From positions 1 to 57,668 of the forward strand of contig CAYFMI010000018.1 of the NCBI GenBank assembly GCA_964344175.1: a stretch of DNA of 57,668 bases, written 5' to 3'. Every line of letters starts with the position of its first letter. Positions within the stretch are counted from its first letter, which is position 1. The notes beneath the pieces were generated by a model. It did no database searches and was not told the DNA's origin. It saw only the letters and a list, made by a program, of their open reading frames with translations. The position numbers and the translations under genes are program-made. This document shows positions 15,950 through 23,497 of this stretch, piece after piece. The stretch is from NIOZ-UU35 sp964344175. Its GTDB lineage: Bacteria > Chloroflexota > Anaerolineae > Anaerolineales > UBA11858.

Positions 15950-16737
15950 TGTTTGAGATCCATGCGCTCTCGGTGCGTTACGGCACCAATCCCGTTTTAA
16001 AAAATATTAACCTACAGGTTGCGCCTGGCGAAATCATGGCATTGATTGGGCCCAATGGCGCGGGAAAATCGACCCTGATTCGAGCAATTAGCGGCGTGGC
16101 CAAGATTGAATCGGGCCGAGTGCAGTTTGCTGGAAAAGATATTACCGACCTAAGCAACGGAGAGCGGGCGCGCATCATGGGCGTGGTGCCTCAGGCGCGG
16201 CCCCTGGGAGGTGCTTTCACGGTAGAACAGACTGTCCTCATTGGGCGCACCGCCCATATGAACTGGTTTGGCAGGGCGACCGCTAAAGATGTAGAAATTG
16301 CGCACTGGGCGATGAAAAAAACAAGCATCGAACACCTTGCTGGGCGGCGTAATGCCCAACTTTCGGGAGGCGAACAACAACGAGTGCTCCTGGCGCGCGC
16401 TCTGGCGCAGCAGACACCTGTGCTGCTGCTGGATGAGCCAACGAATCATCTCGATTTGCAGCATCAAATCAATTTCCTATCGTTGGTGCGAGAATTAGCC
16501 CAACAGGAAAAATTGGCTATTTTGATGGCGCTCCATGACCTCAATCAGGTATCTGCGTATGCAGATCGGGTCGCACTATTGCTAGGTGGTGAGATGAAAG
16601 CCCTGGGAAGCCCCGCAACGGTACTGACCGAAGACAATCTATTTGCGGCTTATAATACCCGTGTCCAAATAATATCTAACTTGGATGGGCTTCCACCGGT
16701 GATATTGCCAAGAGAGGGGCATAATCACCGCTTATAA
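15949..16737 (+). CDS. btuD: Cobalamin ABC transporter ATPase (BtuD)
   Basis: This 262-residue ATPase has Walker A GPNGAGKSTLIRAIS, Q-loop VPQARPLGG, signature LSGGEQQRVLLARALAQ, Walker B LLLLDEPTNHLDL and the H-loop ALHDLNQ, all as in FecE/BtuD proteins. Its ATG overlaps the btuC stop (TAATG), so the two are translationally coupled under the riboswitch. The 3' end overlaps the convergent P-loop gene (16725-17447) by 13 bases, leaving no room for a separate terminator. Confidence 0.92.
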   Translation: MFEIHALSVRYGTNPVLKNINLQVAPGEIMALIGPNGAGKSTLIRAISGVAKIESGRVQFAGKDITDLSNGERARIMGVVPQARPLGGAFTVEQTVLIGRTAHMNWFGRATAKDVEIAHWAMKKTSIEHLAGRRNAQLSGGEQQRVLLARALAQQTPVLLLDEPTNHLDLQHQINFLSLVRELAQQEKLAILMALHDLNQVSAYADRVALLLGGEMKALGSPATVLTEDNLFAAYNTRVQIISNLDGLPPVILPREGHNHRL

Positions 16738-17447
16738 AGCTGCCACAGCCTTTTCAGGGTTTCTTCCAGCCGCGCTGTTAGAGCCTCACCGCGTCCGGTA
16801 GTAACATCATCCTCGTTCTCGAAGACAACATAAGGCACATCGACTCCCTGAATCTCGATGAACTCTGGGCTCGCCGCACTGATGGTTTCCCAATCGACAT
16901 GACGATAGAGTTTTTCAAGTTTTTCATCGGGAAGCCCATGCTCTAAAATTGAGTCGGGTCGATCGGGGTTGTATCGGGCGCGGTTTTTGCGCAAGGATTC
17001 TTCCCAAGAGATGTTGAGATAAAGGATGGCCATGCGTTCAGCAACCATGCGGCTGAGATGTTTAAAAGCGCGCGCAAATCCGCCATGCTCTGTGCCGCGG
17101 GCAAACTCGATGATCGTCGTCTTGCTGGCGTGATAGTTGGGGGTGTCGCGCAGAGTTTTCTGATATTCCAGGCAAATTCGTTCGATAAGCAAATCCCACA
17201 TGTGGTAACCGATGAAATTGTTCTCCGAATCGGTATGCAATCTTGGATGCCCCATTTGACTCAGGATGGCATCTTCCTCGAACCAGGTCCACAACATGGG
17301 GAAGTCGTCGATCTCTTCGAAATCGCCAATGTGAAAGCGTGATATTCGTTCGGCAACTGGTGTACGTTTCAGGTGATCGATAATCTCACTTTTTCCGGCA
17401 GCGGGGCGGGCAATAAGTAGGATGATGTCGAAGGTGGCATTGCTCAT
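16725..17447 (-). CDS. P-loop NTPase/kinase-like protein of unknown function
   Basis: This 240-residue soluble protein has an N-terminal Walker A (ARPAAGKSEIIDHL, residues 13-26). Charged segments follow, including FHIGDFEEIDDFP and a strand ending TTIIEFARGTEHGGF that may act as Walker B or a substrate loop. RARYNPDRPDSILEHGLP resembles the lid of nucleotide or small-molecule kinases. It is not adenylate kinase, since the order and spacing of motifs differ. It converges with btuD and stands alone; the upstream 148 bases hold no other gene. A role as a phosphotransferase is likely, and the substrate is unknown. Confidence 0.75.
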   Translation of the reverse strand: MSNATFDIILLIARPAAGKSEIIDHLKRTPVAERISRFHIGDFEEIDDFPMLWTWFEEDAILSQMGHPRLHTDSENNFIGYHMWDLLIERICLEYQKTLRDTPNYHASKTTIIEFARGTEHGGFARAFKHLSRMVAERMAILYLNISWEESLRKNRARYNPDRPDSILEHGLPDEKLEKLYRHVDWETISAASPEFIEIQGVDVPYVVFENEDDVTTGRGEALTARLEETLKRLWQLYKR

Positions 17448-17595
17448 TGTATATCTCCGTAGAATTAATGATGGATTGTATACTTGCGATAGTTAAGCTC
17501 AATTTTTTGGTGCCTCATTATACTGCCTTGGCCGAAGGAATTTGTTTTTCTCATGGCAGTTTCTGAAAAACCATTGGATGGTTCAGATGGTGGGA

Positions 17596-18195
17596 CTAAT
17601 CCTGTTTTAGGGCAAAAACACAATTGACCTTGCCCTGTGCATTGCGAGTCAGTTTGGCGAGCTGTTCTACGGGCAACCCCAGGAGCATTGCCAGAGCGCT
17701 TTCGTCCATCTGACAGAGTTCGGGGTTTTCATTGAGGATGGCTGCATAGGGGCAGTGTCCAAAAATGATGCGCGGGCCGGCTGGGGATGCTTCCCAGCGA
17801 GCTTGATAGGTCATCTCATTGAGGGTTTGGATGACCTGGTTCAATTGTTGGATCCGATTGGCACCGGAAGTGGGGGAACCAAAGAGAAGCGGTATCAGCG
17901 CATCAAACGGTTGCACAGGATCAGCATTGGACAGCATTACCTTGAAGAGTGCATCGACCAGCAGGTCGATATTGTCTTCCATGGCCTGGTGGGTCAGTGT
18001 AAACAGGGTGGTGGGGCGCCCGCGTCCTTTTGGGGGGCGTTGCCCGACAGCCTCCACCATTTGCTGTTCTTCGAGCAAAGCCAGGTGATGGCGTGCATTC
18101 GCCGCAGTCATATGCAGGGCGCGGCTGATCTCGATTGCAGAAACAATCTGATGGGTGCGTAAATAATTTAGGATTTCCTGACGAGTGTTTTGCAT
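17596..18195 (-). CDS. SufR/ArsR-like winged-helix regulator with conserved C-terminal cysteines
   Basis: This 199-residue regulator has an N-terminal winged helix (QEILNYLRTHQIVSAIEISRALHMTAANARHHLALLEE, quoted in part, with a basic wing PPKGRGRPTTLF). A helical middle follows, then a C-terminal domain with three cysteines in HCPYAAI, ELCQMDE and VNCVFAL. SufR-type regulators use such cysteines to carry an Fe-S cluster. It is divergent from the nuoB operon, whose Fe-S proteins would make a logical target. The AT-rich region between them contains a palindrome over the nuo promoter. The exact cluster ligands and target are inferred. A TATAAT on the minus strand at 18242-18247 probably serves this gene. 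Confidence 0.8.
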   Translation of the reverse strand: MQNTRQEILNYLRTHQIVSAIEISRALHMTAANARHHLALLEEQQMVEAVGQRPPKGRGRPTTLFTLTHQAMEDNIDLLVDALFKVMLSNADPVQPFDALIPLLFGSPTSGANRIQQLNQVIQTLNEMTYQARWEASPAGPRIIFGHCPYAAILNENPELCQMDESALAMLLGLPVEQLAKLTRNAQGKVNCVFALKQD

Positions 18196-18285
18196 GTGTC
18201 TTAGTATTCAGTTCCTTAAGGCTTTTGCAAAAATACACGCGTATTATATCTTAATTAAGCAAAAAAACATTTTCTTTAATGCGCG

Positions 18286-18339
18286 TTGACAACCGAGTTT
18301 GCACGAGTATAATTAGAACCGTTGTTGGATTCTAATTAT
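18286..18339 (+). promoter_or_regulatory. Consensus promoter and palindromic operator of the nuo operon
   Basis: TTGACA (18286-18291) and TATAAT (18308-18313) are both perfect, with a 16-base spacer. ATAATTAGAA (18309-18318), overlapping the -10, pairs perfectly with TTCTAATTAT (18330-18339) across 11 bases. A dimeric repressor bound here would block the promoter; the divergent SufR-like protein is the obvious candidate. Confidence 0.8.
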
Positions 18340-18381
18340 GATTATTTTTGCGATGCCGCCTTCATACAGAAATTATTGAGC

Positions 18382-18431
18382 AATAGGGTGATACAAGCAA
18401 GATTATGTCTTGCTTGTATCACCCTATTTTT
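18382..18431 (+). terminator. Leader hairpin/attenuator between the nuo promoter and nuoB
   Basis: A perfect 21-bp stem (18382-18402 with 18408-18428, five-base loop) is followed by a run of five T (18427-18431). No plus-strand gene precedes it, so it lies inside the nuo transcript. It either attenuates nuo expression or ends a short RNA of about 110 bases starting near 18320. Confidence 0.7.
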
Positions 18432-18497
18432 CATCCCTCGTTAGAATGTGCATCGTAAGAATAATCAGCTAATCTTCACCTCAAGGAGTAAAAACAT

Positions 18498-19133
18498 ATG
18501 CCTGAGGAACTCAACTCAAAAGGTTATGAAATCCCGCCCGAAATGCAGGATGTGGTAGCCATCACTACCCTGGATAAAATCTACAACTGGGGCCGTCGTT
18601 ACTCGGCCTGGCCGATGATGTTCGGCCTGGCCTGCTGTGCCATTGAGATGATCTGCACCGCCGCGGCGCGCTTCGACTTCTCTCGCTTTGGCATGGAGAT
18701 CATGCGCCCCAGTCCGCGCCAGGCCGACGTAATGCTGGTCTCTGGCACGGTTACCAAGAAGATGGTGCCCCAAATTGTGCGGCTGTACAACCAGATGCCG
18801 GAACCCAAGTACGTTGTCGCTATGGGGGCTTGCGCCTCTGGTGGCGGCCCCTTCAAAGAGGGCTATAACGTAGTTTCTGGAATTGACAAATTCCTGCCCG
18901 TAGATGTTTATATCCCAGGTTGTCCGCCAACTCCGCAAGCCCTGCTGTTTGGTCTGATGAAACTTCAGGAGATGATGGATCATCAATCCCTCAAAGAAGT
19001 GCGCTGGTATCAGAAAGAGCCATTGGAAGCTATCCCTATTCCGATCTTAGGCCCCGACTTGCTTGATCCGCGCGACTTCCCTCAATTTAAAGAAAAGCTC
19101 CACAGCGCTGCAAGCGCGCCCGAACAGGCCTAA
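18498..19133 (+). CDS. nuoB: NADH-quinone oxidoreductase subunit B
   Basis: This 211-residue protein is the N2-cluster subunit of complex I. The four ligands are visible: Cys46-Cys47 in GLACCAIEM, Cys112 in MGACASGGG and Cys142 in PGCPPTPQ. The core MRPSPRQADVMLVSGTVTKKM (quoted from about residue 69) is canonical. The last about 40 residues include a basic-acidic tail that is longer than in E. coli NuoB. The start at 18498 has AAGGAG ten bases upstream. It opens the operon nuoB-nuoCD-nuoI-mrp. The membrane subunits and the NADH module are not in the window, so this operon encodes the quinone-reducing connecting module. Confidence 0.96.
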   Translation: MPEELNSKGYEIPPEMQDVVAITTLDKIYNWGRRYSAWPMMFGLACCAIEMICTAAARFDFSRFGMEIMRPSPRQADVMLVSGTVTKKMVPQIVRLYNQMPEPKYVVAMGACASGGGPFKEGYNVVSGIDKFLPVDVYIPGCPPTPQALLFGLMKLQEMMDHQSLKEVRWYQKEPLEAIPIPILGPDLLDPRDFPQFKEKLHSAASAPEQA

Positions 19134-19147
19134 TTCAGGAGAGAATC

Positions 19148-20878
19148 ATGACAACGTTAGCGAAAGCCAAAGATATCGAAGCTCGCTTCCCTGAGGTCTC
19201 TCTGGATGAGCGCAGCGGATATGAAGGTTATCTCGTCGCTGCTGAAAAGCTGGTCGAATTTGCGACCGCCATGCGTGACGAGTTCGGATACGACTTCCTT
19301 TCATCGGTTACCGGTGTCGATTACCTGCCCGAAGAAAAAATGGAAGTTGTCTATCATCTTTACAAGTCCACCGGCGGAGGCGCACTCGTCTTCAAGGTGC
19401 AAGTGTCCCGCCAGGATGCAGTAGTGCCCTCCCTTGCAGGGATCTTCCCCGGCGCCGATTTCCAGGAGCGCGAAGCCTGGGATCTATTGGGCATTCGGTT
19501 CGAGGGTCATCCCAACCTCAAGCGCATCCTCATGTGGGAGGGCTTTGCCGGTCATCCCTTGCGGAAGGATTGGAAGGAAGCCTATTACGAAGAAGACAAC
19601 AAACCCTTCGATGCTCGTTGGCCGGGCGGTGATGTTTACCGCGCCGAGGACGAGAATCCTTTTAATAAAAATGTCGAGTATCCCGGTGATTTCAACCCCG
19701 AAACCTGGATCCCTGATGGAGACGCGGCGCTATATGAGGGCATGAAACAAATTGAAACCGGCGATGCCTTGCAAACCGAGCAGATTGTCGTCAACCTCGG
19801 CCCGCAGCACCCTTCTACGCATGGTGTCTTCCGCATGGTCGCCACCCTCGACGGGGAGACGATCGTCAAACTCGAGCCGGTGATGGGCTACCTGCACCGC
19901 AACCACGAAAAGATTGGTGAGCGCAATACCTATTTAATGAATATGCCCTTCACCGACCGCCTGGATTATCTTTCCTCGATGACCAACAACTTCGGCTATG
20001 CCCTGGCCGTGGAAAAGCTACTGGGCGATAAGGTGTCAGTGCCAGAGCGGGCTGAGTACCTGCGTGTGATCATGTCGGAATTTACCCGCATCGCCAACCA
20101 TCTAATGGCGATCGGCGCCCTGACCAACGACCTGGGCGCGTACTTCACGCCCATGCTTTACGCCCTCAAAGAACGCGAGTTGATTCTGGATGTCTTTGAA
20201 GCCGCGGCCGGATCGCGCATGATGTGCAATTACTTCCGCTTTGGCGGCGTAGCGCGCGACCTCCCGCCTGGGGTGTACGAGATGATGCGTGATCTCGCCT
20301 TTGAGCGATTGCCGCGTCAAATTGACGAACTTGATCATTACCTGACCGAAAACGAGATCCTTCGCACCCGCTGCGAAGGTGTGGGTGTCTTGACCCCTGA
20401 AGAAGCGATTGCTTATTCGGCAGTTGGGCCGGTACTGCGAGCATCGGGCGTACCTTACGATGTGCGCCGCGCCGACCCTTATGGCATCTACGACCGCTTC
20501 GACTTTGATGTGGCCGTGCGCTACCATGGCGATGTTTACGACCGTTATCTTGTGCGCATGGATGAAATCCGCCAGAGTATTCGCATTTTGCAGCAAGCTC
20601 TCGATACCTTGCCCGAAGGCGAAATTATATTTGGCAAACCCAAATACTCCATCCGCGTTCCGGCTGGCGAGGCCTATGGACGCGTCGAGGCTCCTAAGGG
20701 TGAGTTGGGCTTTTATGTGGTTTCCGACGGCGGTCCCAACCCCTGGCGTTATCACGTCCGGGCGCCATCGTTTATCAACCTGACGGCCTTGAGCAAGATG
20801 TGCGAAGGCGACAAAGTCGCCGACGCGGTGATCGTCCTCGGTTCGATCGACATTGTTTTGGGCGAGACTGACCGGTAA
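19148..20878 (+). CDS. nuoCD: NADH-quinone oxidoreductase subunits C and D, fused
   Basis: This 576-residue protein joins NuoC and NuoD. NuoC is about residues 1-190, with FLSSVTGVDYLPEEKMEVVYHLY and the block DFQEREAWDLLGIRFEGHPNLKRILM, quoted in part. NuoD is about 200-576, starting near VVNLGPQHPSTHGVFR and ending GSIDIVLGETDR. The NuoD quinone-site residues HPSTHG and the RNHEKIGER segment are intact. Fusion of C and D is known in E. coli and several other lineages. It follows nuoB by 14 bases with GGAGA as ribosome binding site. In the enzyme it carries the quinone-reduction site with NuoB. Confidence 0.96.
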   Translation: MTTLAKAKDIEARFPEVSLDERSGYEGYLVAAEKLVEFATAMRDEFGYDFLSSVTGVDYLPEEKMEVVYHLYKSTGGGALVFKVQVSRQDAVVPSLAGIFPGADFQEREAWDLLGIRFEGHPNLKRILMWEGFAGHPLRKDWKEAYYEEDNKPFDARWPGGDVYRAEDENPFNKNVEYPGDFNPETWIPDGDAALYEGMKQIETGDALQTEQIVVNLGPQHPSTHGVFRMVATLDGETIVKLEPVMGYLHRNHEKIGERNTYLMNMPFTDRLDYLSSMTNNFGYALAVEKLLGDKVSVPERAEYLRVIMSEFTRIANHLMAIGALTNDLGAYFTPMLYALKERELILDVFEAAAGSRMMCNYFRFGGVARDLPPGVYEMMRDLAFERLPRQIDELDHYLTENEILRTRCEGVGVLTPEEAIAYSAVGPVLRASGVPYDVRRADPYGIYDRFDFDVAVRYHGDVYDRYLVRMDEIRQSIRILQQALDTLPEGEIIFGKPKYSIRVPAGEAYGRVEAPKGELGFYVVSDGGPNPWRYHVRAPSFINLTALSKMCEGDKVADAVIVLGSIDIVLGETDR

Positions 20879-20894
20879 AGTGGAGAACTGAAAT

Positions 20895-21509
20895 ATGTAT
20901 GGTAAAGGAATACTCAAAGGATTAGGCGTAACCTGGCGTCACTTCTGGGATACGTATATCGATGACATCAAACGCGGGAAAGAACGCTACACCGAAGAAG
21001 GCATTGCCTATCGCAGTAGCAAAGATGTGCGCGGTCTCTTCACGGTGCAATATCCTGAAGAGAAGCTGCCCACCCCGGAGGAGTTTCGCTTCATCCCCTT
21101 CCTGGTTTACGATGAACTTGAAGATGGCGAACGCGAAATTCGCTGCACATCTTGCGGCATTTGTGCAAAGGTCTGTCCGCCTCAGTGCATTTGGATTGAA
21201 CGTTCCGAAGACCCCAAAACCGGCCGACCGATCCCCGAACCAGCAGAATTCTATGTCGATGTCGATATCTGCATGAACTGCGGTTTGTGCGCAGAATTTT
21301 GCCCTTTCGATGCCATCAAGATGGACCACGATTATGAGCTGGCGGTGTATGATCGTTTTGCCAGCAATATGTATGATAAAGAAAAACTGCTCAAACCGGC
21401 GACTTACTATAGCTCCATTCGGCCTTTAAATTTCGAGCGCGAAGAAACAGCCCGCTCCGAAAAAGAAGCCAAAAAAGCTGCCGCGAAAGCCAGGAAAGCA
21501 AAGAAATGA
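20895..21509 (+). CDS. nuoI: NADH-quinone oxidoreductase subunit I (8Fe ferredoxin)
   Basis: This 204-residue protein has two [4Fe-4S] motifs, CTSCGICAKVCPPQC and CMNCGLCAEFCPF, at about residues 78-137, as in NuoI, which wires the Fe-S chain to cluster N2. The N-terminus starts with a short hydrophobic-basic amphipathic stretch (MYGKGILKGLGVTWRHFWD). The C-terminus ends in a lysine/alanine-rich tail (EKEAKKAAAKARKAKK) not normal for the family. Its stop overlaps the mrp start by ATGA, so translation is coupled. Confidence 0.93.
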   Translation: MYGKGILKGLGVTWRHFWDTYIDDIKRGKERYTEEGIAYRSSKDVRGLFTVQYPEEKLPTPEEFRFIPFLVYDELEDGEREIRCTSCGICAKVCPPQCIWIERSEDPKTGRPIPEPAEFYVDVDICMNCGLCAEFCPFDAIKMDHDYELAVYDRFASNMYDKEKLLKPATYYSSIRPLNFEREETARSEKEAKKAAAKARKAKK

Positions 21510-22588
21510 GCAAGGACAAAGTTTCTCAAGCTGCTGTGTTGGCGGCGCTTGGTCAAGTGAATGACCCCGATTTGGGGACAGACTTGGTGACCTTGAAAAT
21601 GATCCAGGATTTGGCGATCAAGGGTGGGGAGGTCAGTTTTACGATTATGCTGACGACCCCCGCCTGCCCAATGAAGGACCGCATGGAAAATGACGCCCTC
21701 GCCGCTGTAAAAGCTGTCCCAGGCGTTGAGACGGTTAATATTAAGATGGACGCTAACGTCCCCAGTGATGGACGCACACGCGGCCTTTTAGATGTGCCTG
21801 TTCGCAATGCCGTTGCGGTTGCCTCCGGTAAAGGCGGGGTTGGCAAGAGTACCGTAGCCGTAAACCTGGCTGTCTCACTGGCCCAAAGCGGGGCGCGTGT
21901 AGGGTTGTTGGATGCCGACATCTACGGCCCCAATATCCCCACAATGATGGGGGTCGATCGCTTGCCGCCGCCCGAAGATGACAAGCTGGTTCCAGCGGAA
22001 GCCTATGGGGTGCAATTGATGTCGATCGGCTTTCTGGTCAAGCCCGGCCAGCCGCTCATCTGGCGCGGCCCCATGCTGCACTCGGCCATTCGACAATTTC
22101 TCACCGATGTGCGCTGGAGCGAGTTAGATTACCTGATTATTGACCTTCCGCCCGGAACCGGCGACGCGCAGTTGAGTCTCTCACAATCGATGCCGTTGAG
22201 CGGGGGGGTGATCGTTACCCTGCCTCAGCAGGTATCGCTGGATGACGCCTCGCGCGGCCTGGAGATGTTCCGCGAGCTTAATGTGCCTATCTTGGGTGTC
22301 GTTGAAAATATGAGTTTCCTCGAACTCCCCGATGGCACACAGATGGATATATTCGGCAGCGGCGGGGGAGAACAGTTGGCAAAGGCCAGCGGGGTGCCCT
22401 TTATCGGCGCTATTCCAATGGATCCGTCTGTGCGCCAGGGCGGGGACGCGGGCAAGCCGGTGGTGATCTCTCAACCTGAGAGTGCTGTTGCCAAGGCCCT
22501 CAAATCTGTGGCCGAAGACGTGGCTGCCAAAGTAAGTATGGCTGCCCTAAAGCAAGAGAATATCATCCCGATTGAATTTGTAAATTAA
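21506..22588 (+). CDS. mrp: Mrp/ApbC-type P-loop ATPase, Fe-S carrier
   Basis: This 360-residue protein has an N-terminal MIP18/DUF59 domain (about residues 5-80, with NDPDLGTDLVTLKMI and TTPACPMKDRM). An Mrp-type ATPase follows with the deviant Walker A ASGKGGVGKSTVAVNLA, LLDADIYGPNIPTMMG and the switch IIDLPPGTGDAQL. Members bind and hand over [4Fe-4S] clusters; the mitochondrial relative Ind1/NUBPL serves complex I. Placement as the last, translationally coupled gene of a nuo operon fits that job. The usual CxxC in the C-terminal half is missing: ENMSFLELPDGTQMDIFG has no cysteine. A strong terminator follows at 22613-22647. Confidence 0.93.
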   Translation: MSKDKVSQAAVLAALGQVNDPDLGTDLVTLKMIQDLAIKGGEVSFTIMLTTPACPMKDRMENDALAAVKAVPGVETVNIKMDANVPSDGRTRGLLDVPVRNAVAVASGKGGVGKSTVAVNLAVSLAQSGARVGLLDADIYGPNIPTMMGVDRLPPPEDDKLVPAEAYGVQLMSIGFLVKPGQPLIWRGPMLHSAIRQFLTDVRWSELDYLIIDLPPGTGDAQLSLSQSMPLSGGVIVTLPQQVSLDDASRGLEMFRELNVPILGVVENMSFLELPDGTQMDIFGSGGGEQLAKASGVPFIGAIPMDPSVRQGGDAGKPVVISQPESAVAKALKSVAEDVAAKVSMAALKQENIIPIEFVN

Positions 22589-22612
22589 ACAACTTGCCAC
22601 AACGCAAGAGAG

Positions 22613-22647
22613 AGATGCGAAGTGCATTGCGCTTCGCATCTTTTTTT
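22613..22647 (+). terminator. Rho-independent terminator of the nuo-mrp operon
   Basis: AGATGCGAAG (22613-22622) and CTTCGCATCT (22632-22641) form a 10-bp stem followed by seven T. Confidence 0.92.
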
Positions 22648-22671
22648 GTAATTTTGCGGTAGAATGTCCCC

Positions 22672-23490
22672 ATGACTGAATTAATCGTTGGTGTTCGCTT
22701 TCAAAATGTGGGGAAGATCTACCATTTCAGTGCAAATCAGCACCCCGACCTGATTGTAGGAGATCGGGTGATTGTTGAAACCAGCCGGGGGCTTCAATTA
22801 GGGGAAATTGCCCAAATTGTGGAAGATCCGCCCACTCCTGAAGGTGGAGCTTGGAAAGCCGTACAGCGAAAAGCCTCGGCACGCGATCTGGTTTCACGCC
22901 AGATTTGGGAGAAGAAAGAAGCCGAGGCAATTGTAAATTGCCGGGCAAAAGTTGCTGAACTCAAGATCGAGGGGGTAAAAATCATCACGGCTGAATTCAC
23001 GCTGGATGGCGACCGGTTGACCTTCTTATATACGAACGAAGAGAATGACAAGGTCGATCTCACTGGTTTGCGCAAAGCCATGCAAAAGCATTATCGCACA
23101 ACGGTCAGTTTGCGCAAAATTGGGCCGCGCGATGCTGCCAAAATTTTGGGCGGCATGGGAGCCTGCGGCTTAGAGACGCGTTGCTGCTCATCACACATGT
23201 CTGAGTTCTGCCCCATTTCGATCAAGATGGCAAAAGCGCAGAATATTTCTCTAGCGCCATCTGAGATCACCGGAATGTGCGGCCGGCTACGCTGTTGTTT
23301 GCAACACGAGTATGCTACCTATGTAGAAGCCCGCAAGAGTCTCCCCAAACCTAAGAAAATGGTCAACACGCCGGAGGGCGAGGGCCGAGTGCTGCGCGTC
23401 AATCCTCTCAAAGAAACCGTACTCGTTAATCTTGGCGAGAGCGGCACGAAAGAATTCTCAAAAGACGAACTACTACCGCGCGAACCATAA
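22672..23490 (+). CDS. PSP1-domain protein (RicT/YaaT-like)
   Basis: This 272-residue protein carries the PSP1 domain: VGDRVIVETSRGLQLGEIAQIV at about residues 30-52 (quoted in part) and DRLTFLYTNEENDKVDLTGL. A cysteine-rich signature follows: GACGLETRCCSSHMSEFCPISIKMAK (in part), then GMCGRLRCCLQHEY. In Bacillus the relative YaaT/RicT forms an Fe-S containing complex that affects RNA maturation and development. Here the partners RicA and RicF are not visible. The ATG at 22672 follows a terminator, with no strong ribosome binding site. The M20 peptidase gene starts eight bases after its stop, so the two are probably co-transcribed. Confidence 0.9.
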   Translation: MTELIVGVRFQNVGKIYHFSANQHPDLIVGDRVIVETSRGLQLGEIAQIVEDPPTPEGGAWKAVQRKASARDLVSRQIWEKKEAEAIVNCRAKVAELKIEGVKIITAEFTLDGDRLTFLYTNEENDKVDLTGLRKAMQKHYRTTVSLRKIGPRDAAKILGGMGACGLETRCCSSHMSEFCPISIKMAKAQNISLAPSEITGMCGRLRCCLQHEYATYVEARKSLPKPKKMVNTPEGEGRVLRVNPLKETVLVNLGESGTKEFSKDELLPREP

Positions 23491-23497
23491 TGGTGCT

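Noticed and set aside
18382..18431. Hairpin read as an ordinary terminator of an upstream gene
   Set aside because: No plus-strand gene lies upstream; the neighbour is divergent, so it is treated as a leader element.
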